From Stomoxys calcitrans (lineage: Eukaryota > Arthropoda > Insecta > Diptera > Muscidae): a stretch of 64,000 nucleotides of DNA. The stretch lies in contig NC_081553.1 in assembly GCF_963082655.1 (NCBI RefSeq), positions 36,777,509 through 36,841,508 of the forward strand, given 5' to 3'. A program made the position numbers and the translations under genes. Numbering within the stretch: position 1 is the first letter of the stretch; the number at the start of each line of letters is the position of its first letter. The notes below the pieces were generated by a model. It did not search any database. It was not told where the DNA came from and worked only from the letters and a program-made list of their open reading frames with translations. Positions 22,485 to 33,401 of this stretch are shown piece after piece.

Positions 22485-23978
22485 TTACTTTTGAAGTTGT
22501 TGCATATTGGCCTCGAACAGAGCTGTATTGATTTTATGCTTTAAAGATATTAAAATTTCTCGGTTTGTAATATTTCGCATTTCGCTGACAACATATTCAC
22601 CATAGGTGACATATTCGTCCCTTGGGTTAAGTGTTGTATTATTTGTAGTCGACGTTGATAGCATTGCCGCATTTGAAACTTGTACAGAAGGCGTCGAAGG
22701 GGCCATTGGCGTTGAGGATTCTAACGTTTGTATGGTGGAATTTAAACTATTGCGTAAATGAATTTTTGAAGATTGCGGCGATGTTGATGTATTCAAAATC
22801 GTCATGCCCGATGGGGACTGTTGATGGGTTTGTTGTGCAGAAGCGGTTAATATGGTGGCGGTATGGTGATGACCTGAAGCATCATAATAAATACGTTTGG
22901 TGGCGCCACCTGGAGAAACAGTTTGTATGTGATGTGTTGTGGGCACACCGCTATGGTGATGATGTTGTGGGATATGATGCTGTTGCTCATAGTACTCATT
23001 TTGATCATGATGCGTATCCCTTCGATGTATTTTGATTATACGAGCCGGTATAGTGTGTACTGTTGTGGTGGTCGCGGAGTTATTTCCTGAAGACACTACT
23101 CCACTGTTGGTGGTTTGATGATATGTAATTTCCTCATCGGAAGCTGTATGTATATTTATAGTGTCCATATTTTCACTATCATCCTCAATGTGATGTATAT
23201 CCTCATGTTCGCTCTCGACATTGGTTATTTGCAAGTCGCCGCTTCCTGTATTGGTATAATTATCTCCCCCATGATGTTGATGTTCGATGGGTATGGATAG
23301 TTCTTTGATTGTCATTTTTGGCTTGGAATCTTCTATTTCCTCAACATCTTTAGTCGTCTCTTCAATGAGTTTTTCCAATTCCTGTGACCTACTGGACGAA
23401 GTGGAAGTGGCATTTCCCGTCGGTAATGCCTCATATGTAATTGTGGTGGGTCTTCTCTGTACCGTAACGAATTCTTCATTTTCGTTTGCCGAACCCACAC
23501 TAGTGTCGTGATGGGTTGGAATGGCTTCTCTAATTATATATTTTGTGGTCACTGTGCCATCTTCGGTTATTTCTGCCTTGATGCGACCCCCCTTATTGGC
23601 TCTGCAGGCCCGAGGAGAACTCAAAAATTGTAAACGGTGGAAGCCAAACCACTTGGAATTATAGGGTTCCTTGCGCTTCATTCGACTAATCTCGCGATGG
23701 TATTGCGTTCGTAGAGTATGAAATTTTTTCTCTATTTCCATTATCGATGTATTACCACCCAGCGATTCGCTGACTTCCACTAGCAATTTGTGTTTTACAT
23801 CCTTTTTGCGATAATCCTCATGGGTCATATCCCAGAGACCACGACGTTTGCGATATTCCTGGTGTTTAATGGAGCAAACATTTATGATTATTAAACAATT
23901 TTTCAAAATAACCATATTAGTAATCGACATTACCTGTATGAGAGCCAACGTTTTATCTCTAGTCCATTCCATTGTCAT
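22485..23978 (-). CDS. MADF/BESS-type putative transcription factor
   Basis: The reading begins MTMEWTRDKTLALIQ (23978..23934), continues after a 75 nt GT-AG intron (23933..23859) with EYRKRRGLWDMTHEDYRKKD, and ends at 22485, giving 472 residues. Residues ~5-95 form a MADF (Adf-1-like, Myb/SANT-related) DNA-binding domain: LI..Y..RRGLWD, KLLVEVSESLG, IEKKFHTLRTQYHREISR. The middle is acidic and His-rich (HHIPQHHHH). The last ~40 residues (YGEYVVSEMRNI...KHKINTALFEANM) resemble a BESS protein-interaction motif. MADF-BESS proteins are fly sequence-specific regulators. I do not recognise the orthologue. The intron is divisible by three and stop-free, so an unspliced mRNA would still be open (497 aa) but with 25 hydrophobic residues inserted in the first domain helix; I judge splicing to be the productive form. 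Confidence 0.85.
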   Translation of the reverse strand: MTMEWTRDKTLALIQVMSITNMVILKNCLIIINVCSIKHQEYRKRRGLWDMTHEDYRKKDVKHKLLVEVSESLGGNTSIMEIEKKFHTLRTQYHREISRMKRKEPYNSKWFGFHRLQFLSSPRACRANKGGRIKAEITEDGTVTTKYIIREAIPTHHDTSVGSANENEEFVTVQRRPTTITYEALPTGNATSTSSSRSQELEKLIEETTKDVEEIEDSKPKMTIKELSIPIEHQHHGGDNYTNTGSGDLQITNVESEHEDIHHIEDDSENMDTINIHTASDEEITYHQTTNSGVVSSGNNSATTTTVHTIPARIIKIHRRDTHHDQNEYYEQQHHIPQHHHHSGVPTTHHIQTVSPGGATKRIYYDASGHHHTATILTASAQQTHQQSPSGMTILNTSTSPQSSKIHLRNSLNSTIQTLESSTPMAPSTPSVQVSNAAMLSTSTTNNTTLNPRDEYVTYGEYVVSEMRNITNREILISLKHKINTALFEANMQQLQK

Positions 23979-24714
23979 GTCGGATATTTGGAAGTTTACC
24001 CCTCAAAATTTATTTTTATTTATTTAAAAGTATTTTTTGTGTATGTTTCAGTTTTCAATGTTGCGATAGTTTCAATGTTGCGATATTGATGACGTTTGTT
24101 TAGATACTTTTGTTGTTTGTTTGTGGCTTGGTATCTGTGGCGGCTATTTTAACAACCACCCCACCCCACTTATTGCAGGTGCTAGAAACTTTGTAAATCG
24201 ATTTAAAATCTTAATTTATTCTTTTTAAATAAAGCACTTTGCACGCCGAAAATAAAATTTGTAAAATGTCGTCGTTTCTTTACTAGTTGTAGTTGTTTGT
24301 GTATACATTTCGATGACTAAAAAACTTGATGAAATCCACTGCGATTAATAATCGAATTTTCGATATTTTTCTTAACGATGTAAAACAGGGCTGCTTAATA
24401 AATGTTTTGTTTTGGGATGCGGTATGATAATACGCCGAAGTCTTAAAATCTTTTTATTATATATTTCGATTAACCATTAGACAACATACTAGCCGCGTTT
24501 TATTTTAGTATTATACGAGTATAATGCAAATCACAATAAATTGGTTATTACTATCCGTTAGTGCTGATTTGCATAAGTAAAACACAGCAACTATTCTATA
24601 CAAGGATTTTCAGTGCTAAGCATTTTTAGTAGTTTTTTAAGGCTGTTTAGGAAACCCCCTTCAGATGTTAAACTTGCCATTGTTCTATGTTAATGTCATA
24701 AATAAACTTTTCAT
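23979..24714. other. Spacer between MADF gene and the next minus-strand gene
   Basis: Should contain the MADF gene promoter/5' UTR on the right of 23979 and the 3' UTR of the next gene (minus-strand AATAAA at 24453-24458). No other feature is seen. Confidence 0.4.
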
Positions 24715-25192
24715 TTAATAATGTAAGCTTCCCTTACGAGGATCATCCATCATCGGTATGGGCGCCAATTTATTATCAACGCCATAAAATTTTCCATTTA
24801 AGGTTTTTCTTCGAATGACTTTTACTCTGTGGAACATACATTTTTAGCGATCATTTAATGGTATACCTTTTCTCCTCCTGAAAATTCTCAAACATCCGAA
24901 TCTTGATATATTCTTTGGGAGTATTATCCAAAAATTGAGTCCATCTACAATTCAAATAATCGTTATCCCTTAACGAGAGCATTGTATTCAAATGTTCAAA
25001 TTGGTCATGAAATTTTGGCAAGACATTGTATTCGTTTTGTGTGTAGGAGATTTTATTTTTAACAACATCTGACCAATCGAGACTATTTTGATTTGGATCT
25101 TGGGGCTCACTAGATTTTTGAAGTAGGACCAAATTAATTTGTTGAGGTAAATTTAAATTAGGCTCACAAATCATATTTTTGGTTTCTAACAT
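24715..25192 (-). CDS. Unrecognised small protein gene, two exons
   Basis: Reading on the minus strand from ATG 25192 (MLETKNMICEPN) to 24867, then across a 40 nt GT-AG intron (24866..24827), to the stop at 24715, gives 145 residues ending PMMDDPRKGSLHY. The second exon (112 nt) is open only in the frame this splice restores. The protein is hydrophilic, with tracts such as LNCRWTQFLDNTPKEYI and RRKTLNGKFYGVDNKLAPIP, and no signal peptide or membrane segment. The sequence just upstream (TTTTTCGTCTCTAG|AAT at 25198) looks like a splice acceptor and puts an in-frame TAG before the start, so a noncoding first exon is likely further right. I do not recognise the family. It shares strand with the MADF gene, ~740 bases away. 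Confidence 0.6.
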
Positions 25193-25439
25193 CAAATTCT
25201 AGAGACGAAAAAAGAATAAAATTTACTGATGCAATTTTTTTTTGATATTTAACTTAATTCAAATCTTAAGGTTAGTACTATGTTCGTGTTTCACAGTTGA
25301 AAACACATGGTTTTCGTGATTACTTTTTCGAAACACTACAAAAATATCAAAGATACTTTTATTAAAATTATTGAATTGAATTGCGGAAAGGAAGTAAGCA
25401 GGAGGTCAGTTTAGCTTTCTGTATCATAACATGACACAA

Positions 25440-25910
25440 ATAAGCCAACGAGCTCACTTATGTAAAATCGGTGCGGCAAGTTATAGCATGTGGGGAAAAT
25501 GATAAGATGTTGGAGCATTTCCTATGACATTGCCCGGCTTTCGCGGCTAACAGAAATCGGTACTTAGGTGGAGACACAATACCAGACATGAACCAACTTG
25601 GGGGCGTGATATGGAAGATAATTAGATATTTTGTAAGTAGCACGGAAATCCTAAAATAGATTTTCTTTTTCGAGTTGAATTTTTAGTATTTAGAGCGCAC
25701 ATCAAGCCGATTATCGGCCTAGGTTGTTGTAGTAGCGTGTTGTACACAGAGGCGGCATCCCTTGCCGATGAAGGATTTCATCGGGTCAATCCGGCACGTA
25801 CAACCGGCTGACATGGGTTTGACTGGCTTAGGTGTATGTCCATAGTGGTCTGGGGCGGATTAATATCCGCACCCTATTTTCAACCTATCCTAACCTAACA
25901 TATTTAAATT
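25440..25910 (+). mobile_element. RNase H LINE 3' end inside the MITE
   Basis: 25482-25650 reads LEHFL*HCPAFAANR, then RYLGGDTIPDMNQLGG and IIRYFVSSTEIL, the LINE C-terminus. 25690-25905 is its 3' UTR ending with CCTAACCTAAC. A copy of the UTR lies at 46383-46505. An internal stop (TGA) shows decay. Confidence 0.75.
25724..25822 (+). mobile_element. Short TTGTTGTAG retroposon, copy 1
   Basis: A ~100 bp unit (TTGTTGTAGTAGC ... GCCGATGAAGG ... TACAACCGGCTG) is inserted in the LINE 3' UTR. The UTR copy at 46420 is uninterrupted there. Flanks CGGCCTAGG and TGGCTTAGG form a 9 bp duplication with two changes. Other copies are at 35591-36449 (split) and 47671-47768. Confidence 0.75.
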
Positions 25911-26573
25911 GTTTCATAAGTTATGGAAGAATGTCCTATTGAATGAAATCAGCAAGTCTTTTCGCTTCAAAATCTACTATTAAAAAATAGTTACACGAAA
26001 AATCTTTCGCAGTTATGTCTTTCGCGATTACTTTTTTGAAACACTACACAAATAACAATGATTAAAGACCAATTTTGTTAAATTGTTACCATTAGTATTG
26101 AGGGAATGTCCTACTGATTTAAAGCAGCAAATTTTTTTCTTAAAAATCTATTATCTAAAAAAGTAAACGGTGAAAAATGTCGCGAAAAGCAAATGTACAG
26201 ATCTGTAGTTGGTACTATTTTCGGCTTTCGCGTGAAAAATTGTCAAGCTCCATATAAAAAAATTGTAAATGAAAAATGTGTGAGAAATTAAAAAAAAATT
26301 AGGCCTAGGGTTGGTATTCTGTTCCTCTTTTCATTCGGAAATCTGTCAAACTTCACATAAAAAAACGTATGAGCTAAAAACATGTAGAATAAAAAAAGCC
26401 TTTTTTACGTTAATGACTTGAAATGAGCCCTTGAAATCAATTAATCCTAGTGTAATATGAAGGTAAAATTGTGTGCTAAAAATTTTATGTAATTATGTTA
26501 AAAAAAATGATATTTTGTTAAAGTTTATCGCAACTATTTCAAAAGCTGAACAGAATATCCATGGCGAAACAAT

Positions 26574-26825
26574 TAAAGGTGGTCTCATTTGTACAACAAC
26601 CACAAATCATATGGTACAATCCGCCATCTTGCTATCAAGCTGATCGACGTTTTGCCAACACACACAAACAATTTTGTGTGAGTGTGTGTATACGTGTACC
26701 TATATGAGCAGAGAATATACAAGAAAGAAGATGACAACAAAGAGAATGCAAACAAAAATCTGATATCTTAGTACCGTCAAACCTGGCCGGCTGTTAACAG
26801 CTGTTCCCGTGAGACCACCTTTTTA
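26574..26825. mobile_element. AAAGGTGGTCTCA TIR element
   Basis: AAAGGTGGTCTCA at 26575-26587 is mirrored by TGAGACCACCTTT at 26810-26822, with A/T-rich TTAA-like flanks on both sides. The 250 bp interior contains GCCGCCATCTTGCTATC-like text and a TG/CA run, without coding. It is a miniature inverted-repeat element of unresolved superfamily. Confidence 0.7.
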
Positions 26826-26850
26826 AATCCGCCTTGCAGAATGCCCAGCT

Positions 26851-27045
26851 TAAAGGCTGGTACTATATTCGTTTTTCAAAGGTGAAAACACTTGTTTTTC
26901 ACCGTTACTTTTTTGAAACACTACAAAAATCTCAATGATAACATACTACTTTTATGAAATTTTTCATAAGTAATGAGGGAACATGCTACTGAATGAAATC
27001 AGCAAGTTTTTTTGCTTCAAAATCTATCTGAAGTATTTATTACAC
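26851..27045 (+). mobile_element. TGGTACTAT-type MITE, truncated
   Basis: Starts GGCTGGTACTATATTCG and follows the family through AATGAAATCAGCAAG, but lacks the right terminal repeat. Confidence 0.75.
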
Positions 27046-27119
27046 AGAAAGATAAATGTTCATGAAATAAATGATTTTGTTATAAAATTATTTCCTACCA
27101 AAATGTAAGACAAATCCTA

Positions 27120-27330
27120 CCGAACCCCGACCAAATGTTCTACAAGTTGGCCATTTTGCCATTCCATTTGCATCACATCAAATTATACATTTTCAACCCT
27201 ATAAAGTATACACTGCTACTACTTGATCGTTATTGTGTTCATAGGTGATCTAGACATGTCCGTCCGTCTGATTGTGGAAATCGCTCTAAGGCCTAAAGTT
27301 TAAGGATGACCTATATCTTGATATACCATA
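27120..27330 (+). repeat. Family 3 interspersed repeat, left-end fragment
   Basis: CATTCCATTTGCATCACATC, TATAAAGTATACAC and CATGTCCGTCCGTCTG match the left part of the 56105 copy. Confidence 0.65.
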
Positions 27331-28430
27331 TAGCATTCTTAATACCGATAAGATTTTATAAATTCTTAAAAGTCATATTATTACCCCGATTTCAAAGAAC
27401 AAACATGCCGAGTGTGAATAAATGCGATGAGTAAATGAATAGAGCGATCTCACGATTTAATGGTTTGAGCCAGGAAATGCATTTTTAGTACCCATTTTCG
27501 GCGTTACAGTGAGTTGCATGGACCCCTCAACGTCTGAGTATGGAGTAGGTCGTCCATTTTTATATTCAGTTACCATAGAGCCCTGTTTCCGATTGAAGGC
27601 ATTGAACGCACAAAAGCCGCATTTCTTATCCAGAATTTACGAAATTTGGAAGAGATCCCCTAACATTCGTACCAGCTACAGTCAATATCATGGTATTTTT
27701 AAACCCTATTAAAGGTATGTCAATATATTCTTACTGTTAAATTAATATAACGAAACTTATTCAATCAAGCAAGTTCCTTAAAAAGCAAAAGCTTTTTACT
27801 ACTAATTTTACCTTACTGAGTTACATGCTTTTCAAGTGATCTATCCATAAATGCATCTTATGTTCAACGACCAACCAATTGATTTCAAAGTCCAATTCCC
27901 TGTTTGAAGCCACGCAGTTTTTTTCCTACTTTGAGTGATCATCGAGTTTCACGTTAGGTAAATCTTCAATTTATAACTACTTTGACATTGTTTTCGAAAC
28001 ATTTGAGTGTATGGGACTGCCGAAAACTGTTTGAAGTCAATAAATCGATGGCAAGCATCGTTCCAATATTGCAAATAATAAATGGACGATTCTTTATATA
28101 TTTATTGCGACCCTAGTACAAACCCGCATGCTACCTAAACATACAACCATGCTCATGCACTCAATTCGCCGAAAATAAAATTACGACTACAGTGGCATCA
28201 ACTGTGTAAGTTTTGTAGATGGGTGTAAAATTTAGATCCGGGAATTTGTAAAAAAAAGCATTTTCAATCACAAAAAACTTTTAAAGTATTTTGGTAAACC
28301 AACATTCAAGTCTCAATCTTTAACATTTCAATAAAGTTTCGATGGTAAACGCTTCTCTAAGACCTTAAAATTAATGATTTATTTCTTTGTTCTTCGGCCA
28401 AAAAGAGCAGTGACACCATAAAACAACTGT
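27331..28430. other. Gene-free spacer
   Basis: The plus-strand open frame at 27509-27712 shows no family resemblance. I see no repeat or gene. Confidence 0.4.
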
Positions 28431-31400
28431 GTGTGTTGTGTGCCAAGTAGTGAGTGAGAATATAGCGAAAAACTTAAAACTCAGTCACTTTTAATTCACA
28501 ACAAAGAGTACACGCGTTTTTGCATACAAATTGAGGTTAGTTTGTAAGTGAAGAAAAAAATAGACAAAAAATACTACTGCTTTTTCCTGGTATTTATTGT
28601 GTGTATTTTGGAGAAGATAAAAGCAGAAGTAAAAATATATTTATTAAAAAGATGGCAAGTGAGAAGTGTGTTTGGTAAAATCCATTATCAAGTTTTCCCC
28701 TAAAAAAATCAGAGGTTGCGAAACCCGTGTGTTGGGATAAATGACGGTGGCTGGCCTTAATGTTCTTAATGATAATTGTGAGCGAAGAGTTGATTTTTTG
28801 GAAATCAACCGTTGTAGTACGTTCCTAAGCAGCCCTGTGCAAATTTTTCATACAATTCAATGTCGCCGTATGACCAATTCGCCGCAAAATGGTACTCTGG
28901 TCTTCGTTCGTTAAAGTCGGTGTAAAAATGTGTGTAAATGAATTTCGTTGAAGTTTCGTTAGCACATCGTGAAAATTCTTGAAAAAATTTGGTGAATAAT
29001 TAAAATATTTCTTCTAATTCTGCTGCAGGAATATCTAAACTAATATTCAAATTATCAATAGCTGTGCAGTTCAATGAATTCAATGGAATTTATATAATTT
29101 GTAAAAAGAATATGCCAAAGAAAAAAATCAAAGGCAAAAAATGTGAAAATGAAAGGCTTTGAAAACCTGATTTTTGTCTGTGTGAAGAGAAGAAAAAATT
29201 TCTTGACGTCGCCAATCGAAGCATTATGATGAAACAAATTTGTGGCTTCTATTGATAATTATAAAGAAAAAGTGTTAAATTTGGTGTGGAGACGGGAACG
29301 TTGATGTTTTTAAGAAAAATTATATAAAATTCTTATGAATTTATAACGCCCTTTTTTACCAACACGCCCCTTTAATCAACATTTTTCCATCATCGTCGTT
29401 GTTCATCTTTCAATTCCTTTTTGAGTTCAATTTCGTTGCACGTCTCTCTTTGTGTGGTGTAGTTAATGTGGCCGACGTCGTCGGAGTCCGTTGTCGTTGC
29501 CATTGTGTCGTGAGTTTCGAAAAGTGTGTTGTATGACCCACCGATGTGTGACGTTTATCTGTGTGTGTGTGTAAGAGAGTGAACATTTGTGCCGAGTGGA
29601 TGTGAGTTGGGTTTATTTGATTTCGCCGCACCGTATTTGTTCACTGTGGTGCGAGTGTTTGTGAATTCTTTTATTATTATTCATCTATAGAAAATGTCAA
29701 TAATTTCGTTATTTTCTACCCTTTCCACTTAAAATGTTGGCGATTCCTATTAAGTTTGTGGCAAAATTGCACTTCATTTACAGTATCTAATATCCTGCAG
29801 AAGAATCTGTGGTATGGAAATAGTTCAACATCATCATATCGCCATACTCGTCGCAGACGTTGCTTGTCATCGCCGTAATTGCTAGAAATTCCTTGAGTTT
29901 TGCTTTGTTTTTACGCCTGTACGTGCTATATTGAATTTTTTTTTATTAGTTAGTGGCCACACTTTTTGTCTATATTAGTTTTTTTGTTTGCTAATTTTTA
30001 AGAAGAATGAAAACAAAAAATGCATTTCATATGAATATCAATGTGTGAGGAGAATGGGGGAAGAGCACAAACAATTAAGTTGATATCTCATGCACCATTT
30101 TCGTCTTTGAGAGCGTTGTTGAGTGAGTAAACGTGTAATTAAAGAAGAAGAGAAAGGACAAAAGTCAAAAAGTATGATTATATATGAGGGCATAGAGCAC
30201 ATAGACGAAGACCGACTGAACGACCAAAAGACCATGTTCCTCATATTCCCTAATAGGAAAATTAAATGCTATCAATTAAAAAACCTCACTTTCCATAATT
30301 GTTGGGAGTTGCATTGAGTTTATACCGCTATTTCCGTACTTATGCAGGCATTGAGTTGAGCAGTGAATCAGTCAATCATGTGGCCCATTTGTCTCGACTT
30401 GTTTTTTTTTTATTAAATTATTGATCGTGGCTGCAACATTCGTTCTTAATGACACTTACTCGTTGCTTTATTATGAGGGCGAATTCGATTGAACCTTTCA
30501 AAGTACAGAAATTAAAAGTAATGAATTCTTAAATTCGTTGTAGGTATTTGTTATTATAAGTAGTATTTTAAGTCTTTTAGTTAAGGACTGACGGTTAAAT
30601 GCTTGCAGCACTTGTGTCACAGATGTTTAGTATAGATAGGTGTGTTTGCGGAATTTTTAAATGCACTTTGTGCAAAGATACGAATGATGAAAATTAAAAT
30701 AAGAGTAGGGCGAATGAACAACGAAAGTGATTTAGAAAATTGCAGTTAAAATTTGTGCAAATTTTCACAAATGTTTGAATACACGAATACACTTAATAAT
30801 TGATTAGATCAACTGTTCTTTAGCTTTTATTTGTGTACATAAATTGTTAATGCTGTGTGTGCAACTTTCGATCGGGTCTTTGTACCAGAACGACCTTGCT
30901 TCGATATTTCGAAGGATCGCTTACTCCACTTGCAATTATGTTGCTAAAACATCGACAATATTTGTTTCCTTTAAATATTCTTGTTTTAACAAATTGAAAA
31001 ACAAGATGGTAATTGAAAGAACAAAATGCTAGGGTACCCACAACTTCTTGTCGAGTTTAGCGGAGCCTTTGTGCAACTCAAATCTTTTTGGAGTCATATT
31101 GCCCTGATAGGGATAAAGTTTGGGTTTGGGCTTAAGACATTTTCAGACTCTTGACTTTCCCATACATAATTCCACACACTTTTTACTTCAATATCGTTCC
31201 TATAATATACACATCCCGACTTGCGAGGTTTATAAAGTCAGTTGTTAAAGTTGCTATTCGAACAGATACGCATTCTTGCATTGTAGTCTATTAAGCTAAA
31301 TGCGTTTAGACTACTTTTTGCAAGTCCTAAATAAGGATTTCTAAAGTTTATATTTTTTCAGTAATCTTTGCGATCAATTCTCCTACTCCTATGAAATAAT

Positions 31401-32035
31401 TACTTTACTGCACTGCTTCTTATAATAACTATCAACATTGAGTATACATACTTGGGTAATTATTGTACCAATTGTTGTAGTGTTGTAAAAGCTTTTATGA
31501 GAATCATTGCATAGCGTGACCTTATTATCTTACCTAGAAAAGTTAATAAATTTTGTAAATCTCAATCGATTAAAATTTTCCCACTTTTACATTATTCTAA
31601 TCACGAACAGGCCCAAAAACTTATACATATTGCGTATTTTCAAATTTTTCACAATCTTTTATTCTATGACGACCACAAAGGTTGTTAAGTATTGTCGAAA
31701 ACGGTTCATATTAAGAAATAGACCCCATAACTATTTTTTTTTTTGAAAAGCAGAATAGAGTACCAATACACATTATGTACGTGTCTTATGACATGTCAAA
31801 TTTAGCACATGTTGTACATGTCGTGTGATACAAATGAAATAACAACAACTACAGCTTTTCAAAATAGCACATGTAATTTTTTGGTTTAGAGTTTGCTCTA
31901 TTCCTTCTGCCAACAGCAGAAATCAGCTGTTTTTGTTGCCAGTCGAATAAAAGAAAGCAAACCCAAATAAAATTGCTTACACAAATTTATCGTTTAACAA
32001 CCTTTCTCACAACTTTAACAATTTGTATGTCATAG

Positions 32036-32120
32036 GAAAATAACACAGGTGTGAGGGAAAAATTATGAATCGTATGTAAATCGACAATTTTGACAAGCAT
32101 TTTAAATTACATGTGAATAC
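32036..32120 (+). repeat. Short dispersed repeat shared with 46193
   Basis: The stretch with ACAGGTGTGAGGG...AATTTTGACAAGCATTTT matches 46203-46277 (ACAGGTGTGATAGC...). No coding. Confidence 0.55.
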
Positions 32121-32177
32121 AAAAAGTGAGATGTCATTAGACAACTACATGCCGTGTAATAGCGGCTTAGAGAGTTC

Positions 32178-32391
32178 CAGGATTCACTAATAGAAGGATA
32201 GGTCCTTGCGATAACAAAGTGGATAGGCCCCATGAACACCGATTGAAAATGTCACCAATTGGGAGAAAACGTAAAAAAAGAATAAATGTAAAAAGATAAC
32301 AATTTGACATCCACAATGCCAAGTACTGCTAAAAAATGAAAAAATTGTAAGTCGGCTGATCGCTTGGCTTAATCTTATTCAGTGAATCCTG
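32178..32391. mobile_element. CAGGATTCACT MITE, copy A (complete)
   Basis: A 214 bp element with ends CAGGATTCACTAATAGAAGG and TTATTCAGTGAATCCTG. The interior contains GGCCCCATGAACA, GGGAGAAAACGTAAA and CTGCTAAAAAA phrases shared with other copies. CAG-type ends suggest hAT relatives, but the flanks do not form an 8 bp duplication. Confidence 0.8.
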
Positions 32392-33170
32392 AGGGAGTTA
32401 TTTTTAAACACACATACAAATGCCACACATATAACCTGCTCTCATTTAAGAAAATGGGAAAGATTCTCTCATTCAATTAGAAAACCTTCGTTGTGCATTT
32501 TTGCAATTTTTTGTATGGAAAGTCGATCTTAGTACTAGTTTTTTGTATTGCAATTATTTATTATTCACTAAATGTTGATATTATTTCGTTGTGTATTCAT
32601 TATCCCTGCAACGATGATTAAAATAATGTTCCTTTGTTCGCATTCCCTGCCTGAGCGTAGCAACATGACTTATCAGCTGTTTTATATATTTCTCACATCC
32701 TCTTATATGTGAACAAAGAATTATTCGTAATCGTATCGTAGGGGTCTTCAAACACGTATCAACAAGACATTGTAATGAAATAAATGTTTGTAAGTGTTGT
32801 GATTTTAAAGTCTTGACATTTGTAACTCAATTTCACAGAAAGCTTTTGTGCATTTACGGCCAAACTGGGGGACGGGCGTTATTAGCTTCCTAAAATCAGG
32901 GAGTATTAATAAAAAAATTGCAATAGTCGTATTAGGAATGGATAACAATTTTTTCACAAATTTTTGTTGTCGTTTTCTTGGTCTCTCTAAATCTTGCGTA
33001 CGCTCCTCTATTATGGGGTGCCCATATTCTTTTGTGTCGCTTCCACTTGTTTTTTTTTTCTTTAAATTACATTCGCTAAAGCATAGTGTGTAAAAAATGA
33101 CTAAAATTATAATAGTGTTGCTTCCTCCTTCTTATTTGTGTTTTGTATTTTATTCTCCTGCTGCCCATAG

Positions 33171-33401
33171 AGAAAATTGAACAAAGAGCTTGAAAGAATG
33201 TTATAGAAATTCAACAAAAAAGATAAATACATAAAAAGAAGTCAGCAGTATAATAACGAATAAACGAAAAAGTGATTCAATTTGAGGAAAAAAAAATACT
33301 ACCACCATAACAACAACAATAATAATAATCAAGAATATAACAAAATTCTTTCGAAAATTTGTGCAGATAAAGTAAACAAAAAAATCGCAAAAAAATAGAA
33401 A
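33171..33401 (+). other. mask 5' UTR (exon start)
   Basis: A strong acceptor, pyrimidine-rich TATTCTCCTGCTGCCCATAG ending at 33170, precedes this A-rich leader. The leader ends with an in-frame TAG two codons before the ATG, which fixes the coding start. Confidence 0.55.

Larger units (their letters stand above)
25268..26187 (+). mobile_element. TGGTACTAT-type MITEs, one interrupted and one partial, head to tail
   Basis: The left end TTAGTACTATGTTCGTGTTTCAC (25269) starts a copy of the family seen intact at 36541-36770. Its middle resumes at ~25915 (AGAATGTCCTATTGAATGAAATCAGCAAG) after LINE material, ending ~26013, where a second partial copy starts and runs to ~26187. The elements are non-coding with ends TGGTACTAT...ATAGTACCA. 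Confidence 0.65.
28431..33170 (+). other. Probable 5' region and first intron of mask
   Basis: Mostly unique AT-rich DNA upstream of the mask coding exon. Candidate features are a donor-like TTT|GTAAGTG at 28544, TG-rich stretches near 29560, and TGGCCACACT at 29954-29963, which resembles the Drosophila core-promoter motif GGTCACACT. The transcription start cannot be fixed. A MITE lies at 32178-32391. Confidence 0.35.

Noticed and set aside
24701..24712. AATAAA on the plus strand near 24702 as a terminator
   Set aside because: No plus-strand gene ends here; the neighbouring genes are on the minus strand.
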